The position numbers and the translations under genes are program-made. From assembly GCA_002254385.1 (NCBI GenBank), contig NJDO01000070.1:1-8568 (forward strand): a stretch of DNA of 8,568 bases. Direction: 5' to 3'. Shown in pieces: positions 5,255 to 8,568 of the stretch. Numbering within the stretch: the stretch's first letter is position 1; each line of letters starts with the position of its first letter. Under the pieces are notes generated by a model. It had not been told where the DNA came from. It saw only the letters and a list, made by a program, of their open reading frames with translations, and ran no database searches. This DNA is from Thermoplasmatales archaeon ex4484_6. GTDB lineage: Archaea; Thermoplasmatota; Penumbrarchaeia; Penumbrarchaeales; Penumbrarchaeaceae.

Positions 5255-7048
5255 CTATCTGAACAGCAGCTGGAGCCTTGGTCCCATTAATGATGCAATG
5301 ATTAATGAGAGAACAAGGAATGATGCTGCAATGGATATGGTTCTTGCCAGACGGGAAAGCTCTTCGTCGGACCTTTTTCTGAATGGACCGGAGGTTAGTT
5401 CTCTCTTGAGGAGCTTTCCGGGTATCCCGAGGATCCATCTGAGTATGTATACCATGGCATCCCTGAAAACGAAACCCCCGTCCAGTGGAATCATTGGAAG
5501 GGCATTGAACAGACCGAGAAGTATGTTGAGCCAGAAAATATAGAATATGGTATTGGCAAGGAACCAGAAGATCGATTCGGGCAATATGGACAGTGGGCCA
5601 TGAACATCATAGATGTCCGTAAGGGGATCATGAAAAGGCATCCTGTCCGTCTGAAGAGGCAGATAGAAAGTGATGGATATCATGTTCTGAAATCTTTCCA
5701 AAAGAGTGTTGCCCGAGGAGAAAGGGTGATGAAGGACCTCAAGGAAGGGGGAGCTTCCAACTCCGGATATACCGAGATAGGATGTCGAGACACCCAGATA
5801 CCCTTTCCCTTTGAAATTGGATGAGTAGTAATGGTCGCCTTTATCATCCAGAGTGATATTATGCGATATTCTCACATATTCCGGGAATTCCATAGTACCC
5901 TCATAGAGGGGGACCGTATCTTCATCGAATTCTTCCCACAATGATGCGTTTCCTTGTTCCAGAAGATCTTCCGAAAGCCTCATTTTCAAGAGTATCTCGC
6001 CTCGTTCATTCCTTAAGGGAGAAAGCACCGTTATGTTGATATTCTGTCCGGCCTCCGTGGATTCCATGATATTGTGAAAGTCCATCCCGCTCTTTATCGG
6101 GTGTCCGTCAACGGATGTGAGTATGTCTCCTTCCTGCAATCCCGACACCTCTGCGGGGGTATCCTCAACGATACCGATGATCATCACACCTGCAACCATC
6201 GGAACAAGATATCTTCCACCGTTCATCTTGAATTCCGCAAATACATAACCGCCCGGATCGGTCCGGTTGTATTCATAAAGGTCCATGTTGGAGGTGATCC
6301 TTGTCCCGTTTAGATTGTATAACGCTTTTGGATGGGCATCCAGTGAAAGATGCGCAGGGGAGGAGCTCGAAACCTCTGTTATTATAAGCGGTTCACCGTC
6401 AGCGTGAAGGGAGCCCATCATACCGAAGGAGAACAGTCCCAAGAACAGGAATGCAAGAATGAAGTTCATGACGGGGCCTGCGGAGAACATCCTCATTCTT
6501 GATAATCTCGGGGCCTTTTCCACTTCTTCCTCATCCGGCTCCATGAAGGCACCGATCGGTATCAGTATGAAAAGCAGCCCCAACGCCTTCACCTTGAATC
6601 CCATCACTCTTGCTATGATGCCGTGGCTTAATTCATGTGCAACAACAGCCACGACCAATCCAATTATACCATAAATGAAGGGTACATATGGGTTTATGCC
6701 CGGCAGTACGAGAACCTCGCTTGCCTTCACCGGTTTGACAAGAGGACTTGTTACGGAGATAAAGGCGGATATCGCAAGAAGGATGAACATGAACAGCATT
6801 CCCGTGAAAAAGAAGATGAAACCTCCCGTTGATATTCTCATCCAGGCTTTCTTCTTTGATGCTATACGGTCTATCAATCCCCTCCCCTTCTCCGTTCTCC
6901 ACATCAATGCAAGTATCCATATTCTGTCCATTCCGTATCTTTTCAGGATCCCCTTCTTGTCAAGATAGACGACAATGAGCGTCCATAATAGAACGATGAG
7001 TATGAAAAGAAGCAGCTGCCAGGTTATCAGGGATATTGGATTGAACAT
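5255..7048 (-). CDS. M50 (site-2 protease) family intramembrane metalloprotease with PDZ domains
   Basis: Membrane zinc protease of 597 residues from the chosen start. Predicted membrane helices lie near 8-28, 74-98, 121-147, 153-170, 190-211, 495-520 and 570-587. The zinc site HELSH (H138, E139, H142) is in the third helix; the partner aspartate is D523 in ALPMIPLDGGF (516-526); AGPVMNF (190-196) is also typical. Between the two halves is a large extracytoplasmic part with a likely degenerate PDZ (about 219-283) and a clear PDZ (about 285-350, IVEDTPAEVSGLQEGDILTSVDG), followed by about 130 residues of unrecognised insert. Such enzymes cut membrane-anchored substrates such as regulators; none is identifiable here. 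A TTG 60 bases upstream (7108) would extend the frame, but the ATG at 7048 lies near the predicted transcription start and directly precedes the first helix. The gene converges on queH, with only two bases between the stops. Confidence 0.93.
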   Translation of the reverse strand: MFNPISLITWQLLLFILIVLLWTLIVVYLDKKGILKRYGMDRIWILALMWRTEKGRGLIDRIASKKKAWMRISTGGFIFFFTGMLFMFILLAISAFISVTSPLVKPVKASEVLVLPGINPYVPFIYGIIGLVVAVVAHELSHGIIARVMGFKVKALGLLFILIPIGAFMEPDEEEVEKAPRLSRMRMFSAGPVMNFILAFLFLGLFSFGMMGSLHADGEPLIITEVSSSSPAHLSLDAHPKALYNLNGTRITSNMDLYEYNRTDPGGYVFAEFKMNGGRYLVPMVAGVMIIGIVEDTPAEVSGLQEGDILTSVDGHPIKSGMDFHNIMESTEAGQNINITVLSPLRNERGEILLKMRLSEDLLEQGNASLWEEFDEDTVPLYEGTMEFPEYVRISHNITLDDKGDHYYSSNFKGKGYLGVSTSYLGISGVGSSPFLEVLHHPFSSGNTLLERFQNMISITFYLPLQTDRMPFHDPLTDIYDVHGPLSILPESIFWFLANTIFYIFWLNILLGLFNALPMIPLDGGFVFRDAMVYILRWILGIPGKLLKRELTSGPFRKRSDEELSRLARTISIAASFLVLSLIIASLMGPRLQLLFR

Positions 7049-7074
7049 TGTCAGCTGCACTCTATGGACAGGTA

Positions 7075-7082
7075 ATATATAT
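7075..7082 (-). promoter_or_regulatory. TATA box of the M50 protease gene
   Basis: ATATATAT on the minus strand, centred about 30 bases upstream of the ATG at 7048, predicts a start of transcription near 7052 and a leader of only a few bases. No SD precedes the ATG. It also makes the upstream TTG at 7108 an unlikely start, because that codon would lie ahead of the promoter. Confidence 0.6.
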
Positions 7083-7112
7083 GGATATTCTTTGATTGTC
7101 AGGAACAAAGCC

Positions 7113-7508
7113 TCAATTGTTTCTGTTCCATGCTTTCTCGCTCAGATTCTCGTACACTTCTCCTTCGGATATGATGTCCGAGGCATCCTGCCCCTCGGTG
7201 GGTTTGATGTTCAGAAGGTTCTCTATCCTTTCTTTATTAAGGATCCAGTAGTGGATTCGCCATACCTTTCCTTTTTGAATGGTAGCCTCTTCCATTTCTG
7301 TTTTGAGAAGTCCCATTCCTTCAAGCATGTAAAAGATATCCCTGTCCCTGGGAGTTAGCCTGTTATCAAGAATTCGCTCCTCGAAACCGAAAAAATCCAT
7401 TATGAAGGAGGCAATCTGGCCTATCCATTCATCATCTTTTGGAACGGATGCGTCGAGGGACATCCTTATGGCGGTTCTAAGGTTCTCAATGGTGATGATG
7501 TCTTTCAA
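7113..7508 (-). CDS. Conserved hypothetical protein, resembles DUF6015 of Thermoplasmata
   Basis: The 131-residue soluble product has no signal peptide or membrane helix. From memory it resembles the archaeal family DUF6015, based on the segment FFGFEERILDNRLTPRDRDIFYMLEGMGLL (about 39-68) followed by WRIHYWILN (83-91); this could not be searched. The layout, helices followed by a short beta-hairpin with a basic and aromatic face, would suit a winged-helix-like fold, but no DNA-binding function is shown. The C-terminus (about 100-131) is acidic and probably flexible. Translation starts at TTG (7508-7506), supported by AGGAGG six bases upstream; the ATG five bases upstream is out of frame and meets a stop after two codons. 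The M50 gene follows on the same strand 64 bases after the stop but has its own TATA box. Confidence 0.75.
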   Translation of the reverse strand: MKDIITIENLRTAIRMSLDASVPKDDEWIGQIASFIMDFFGFEERILDNRLTPRDRDIFYMLEGMGLLKTEMEEATIQKGKVWRIHYWILNKERIENLLNIKPTEGQDASDIISEGEVYENLSEKAWNRNN

Positions 7509-7514
7509 CCCATT

Positions 7515-7520
7515 CCTCCT
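7515..7520 (-). promoter_or_regulatory. Shine-Dalgarno deciding a TTG start
   Basis: AGGAGG on the minus strand is six bases from the TTG at 7508 and only one base from an out-of-frame ATG that opens a two-codon frame (ATG GGT TGA). The spacing favours TTG as the real start of the 131-residue protein. Confidence 0.65.
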
Positions 7521-7642
7521 GAGTGTATCATCAATGGAACCCTAACGTGAGGACCATTAATGAAATTTGTCTATGGAAAGGGGGATTTCCACCTTATGCA
7601 GTTGAAAAAGGGAGGGTGAAGATGTTTTTCGAAGTGAAACCG

Positions 7643-7650
7643 TTATATAG
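7643..7650 (+). promoter_or_regulatory. Probable TATA box of acs
   Basis: TTATATAG, followed by a predicted transcription start near 7672, gives a leader of about 70 nt before the ATG at 7746. A second AT-rich element (ACATATAG, 7653-7660) is a less likely alternative that would shift the start by about ten bases. Confidence 0.5.
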
Positions 7651-7681
7651 AAACATATAGTTGGCCCCCCATCCTTGAAGC

Positions 7682-7708
7682 GGTCATCTCGTGCGGTATC
7701 GGGTGACC
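7682..7708 (+). promoter_or_regulatory. Inverted repeat in the acs leader
   Basis: GGTCATC (7682-7688) can pair with GGTGACC (7702-7708) to form a 7-bp stem with one G-U pair and a 13-base loop. It lies within the predicted leader, about 40 bases ahead of the start codon. It may be an RNA hairpin or an operator half-site pair; there is no run of T after it, so it is not a terminator. Confidence 0.4.
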
Positions 7709-7718
7709 TGAAAGGGAT

Positions 7719-7728
7719 ATCTCGAGAT
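7719..7728. promoter_or_regulatory. 10-bp perfect palindrome ATCTCGAGAT ahead of the acs SD
   Basis: A perfect palindrome three bases before the acs Shine-Dalgarno. As RNA it is too tight to form a good hairpin alone, but its right arm CGAGAT (7723-7728) can also pair with ATCTCG at 7686-7691, in competition with the inverted repeat at 7682-7708. Confidence 0.35.
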
Positions 7729-7731
7729 CAT

Positions 7732-7736
7732 GGAGG
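7732..7736 (+). promoter_or_regulatory. Shine-Dalgarno of acs
   Basis: GGAGG, nine bases before the ATG at 7746. It sits inside a short out-of-frame ORF that begins with ATG at 7730 and ends at 7756. The acs frame from 7746 gives the family's typical N-terminal region, so 7746 is the start. Confidence 0.6.
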
Positions 7737-7745
7737 AACCACCAC

Positions 7746-8568
7746 ATGACAGATGAAGAAATATACAATCCTTCCGATGAGGTCAGGGAAAAGGCCTACA
7801 TCAAGAGTCTGGAAGAATATGAAAAGTTGTACAAACGCTCCATAGAGGATCCTGATGGATTCTGGGGAGAGATAGCTGAGGACTTTACCTGGTTTCGAAA
7901 ATGGGACAGGGTACTTGATTACGATTTCCACAAGGCCAATATAAAATGGTTCGAAGGTGGAAAGACGAATATCTGTTACAACTGTCTCGACAGGAATCTG
8001 GAGACCAGGGGGGATAAGAAGGCCATCATCTGGGAAGGCAATTCTCCGGATGAGGATGCGAGCTACACATACAAGGAGCTGCATGATGAAGTATGCAAAT
8101 TCGCTACGGTTCTAAGGAACAGCGGAATAAAGAAAGGAGACAGGGTAGCCATTTATCTCCAGATGATACCCCAGCTGCCCATAGCCATGCTTGCCTGCGC
8201 AAGGATTGGAGCCGTTCATTCCATTGTGTTCGGTGCCTTCTCTCCAGATGCCCTGAAGGACAGGATAAATGATTCTGCCTGCAGGATACTCATAACCCAG
8301 GATACGGCCCTCAGGGGAAACAAGAATACCATTCCGATGAAGACCAATGCAGACAAGGCCCTTGAATCGACGCCTTCAATAGAAAAGGTGATCGTTGTGA
8401 GGAGAACGGGCCTGGACGTACCCATGAAGGAGGGAAGGGACTTCTGGTGGGATGAGGAAATGAGCAATGTATCCGCCGATCCATTCTATGAAGAGATGGA
8501 TGCCGAGGACCCTCTCTTCGTCCTCTACACTTCCGGTTCTACGGGAAAACCGAAAGGTGTCCTCCACA
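7746..8568 (+). CDS. acs: Acetyl-CoA synthetase, AMP-forming (5' part, truncated by the window end)
   Basis: First 274 codons of an enzyme that makes acetyl-CoA from acetate, ATP and CoA through an acetyl-adenylate; the full family is about 630-660 residues, so well over half is beyond the window. The N-terminal part shows the Acs layout: FTWFRKWDRVLDYDF and KWFEGGKTNICYNCLDRNL (about 48-85), AIIWEG, ACARIGAVHSIVFGAFSPDAL (about 150-170), VIVVRRTG and GRDFWW (about 215-240). The ATP/phosphate-binding loop YTSGSTGKPKG (261-271) lies just before the cut. Acs specificity is favoured over propionyl-CoA synthetase or general acyl-CoA ligases by these segments, but the acyl-pocket residues are not in the window. 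The frame stays open to base 8568 with no interruption. Divergent from the hypothetical gene at 7113-7508. Confidence 0.94.
   Translation, partial: MTDEEIYNPSDEVREKAYIKSLEEYEKLYKRSIEDPDGFWGEIAEDFTWFRKWDRVLDYDFHKANIKWFEGGKTNICYNCLDRNLETRGDKKAIIWEGNSPDEDASYTYKELHDEVCKFATVLRNSGIKKGDRVAIYLQMIPQLPIAMLACARIGAVHSIVFGAFSPDALKDRINDSACRILITQDTALRGNKNTIPMKTNADKALESTPSIEKVIVVRRTGLDVPMKEGRDFWWDEEMSNVSADPFYEEMDAEDPLFVLYTSGSTGKPKGVLH

Larger units (their letters stand above)
7509..7745. other. Divergent intergenic region between the hypothetical gene and acs
   Basis: A 237-bp stretch without a convincing gene. The left part contains the SD of the minus-strand gene and no TATA box I would trust for it. The middle has purine-rich runs and very short ORFs (7596-7619 and 7622-7660, the latter behind GGAGGGTGA). 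The right part holds the acs TATA box, a C-run (7665-7670), an inverted repeat, a palindrome and the acs SD. An AGGACCAT at 7550-7557 matches, in inverted orientation, 8 of the 10 bases of the repeat found at 1126-1152. Confidence 0.55.

Noticed and set aside
7049..7108. TTG start that would extend the M50 protease by 20 residues
   Set aside because: The TATA box at 7075-7082 lies inside this extension, and the ATG at 7048 directly precedes the first membrane helix.
7730..7756. Eight-codon ORF overlapping the acs start out of frame
   Set aside because: The ATG has no SD of its own at useful spacing; the GGAGG lies within the ORF and serves acs at 7746. It was considered as an upstream regulatory ORF, but nothing supports this beyond its position.
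1..8568. Mobile element, CRISPR array or defence system
   Set aside because: No spaced repeat array, terminal inverted repeats, transposase, integrase or defence-type protein was found on either strand. The window is housekeeping genes with short intergenic gaps.

Overview
The window reads as archaeal chromosome, most likely a euryarchaeote of the Thermoplasmata group. The GatD/GatE amidotransferase pair is specific to archaea. The first gene is an archaeal Sec61-beta, genes start behind AT-rich TATA elements about 26-30 bp upstream, several genes look leaderless, and arginine is written mostly as AGA/AGG. The Thermoplasmata placement is weaker: it rests on recalled resemblance of the 7113-7508 protein to a family (DUF6015) I associate with that lineage. 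Base composition looks even, and there is no sign of a mobile element, CRISPR array, rRNA or tRNA.

Layout. A short AT-rich upstream stretch (1-112) carries the promoter of a leaderless secG/Sec61-beta gene (113-289, +). Converging on it is a two-gene minus-strand operon: a stand-alone CheY-like response regulator (708-1070), then a universal stress protein (309-698) whose strong Shine-Dalgarno overlaps the regulator's stop codon. A 203-bp divergent spacer (1071-1273) holds the regulator promoter, a 10-bp direct repeat and the gatD promoter. Next is a tight plus-strand operon: gatD (1274-2635), gatE (2638-4674) and a queH-like gene (4671-5252, ATGA overlap). GatD and GatE together convert Glu-tRNA(Gln) to Gln-tRNA(Gln). 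The third gene encodes a protein of the epoxyqueuosine reductase QueH family, which is notable because archaea classically make archaeosine rather than queuosine.

Two bases beyond queH, a convergent minus-strand gene encodes a large M50/site-2 intramembrane metalloprotease with PDZ-like domains (5255-7048). Upstream of it on the same strand lies a small conserved-looking hypothetical gene (7113-7508). A 237-bp non-coding divergent region (7509-7745) precedes an AMP-forming acetyl-CoA synthetase gene (7746 onward, +), cut off by the window end. That gene has a roughly 70-nt leader with an inverted repeat and a palindrome.

The window is mostly housekeeping. The points deserving a second look are queH inside a gatDE operon of an archaeon, the USP that has lost its usual ATP-binding residues, paired with an orphan receiver, the repeat in front of the receiver, the structured acs leader, and the clean split between leaderless first genes and SD-led internal genes.
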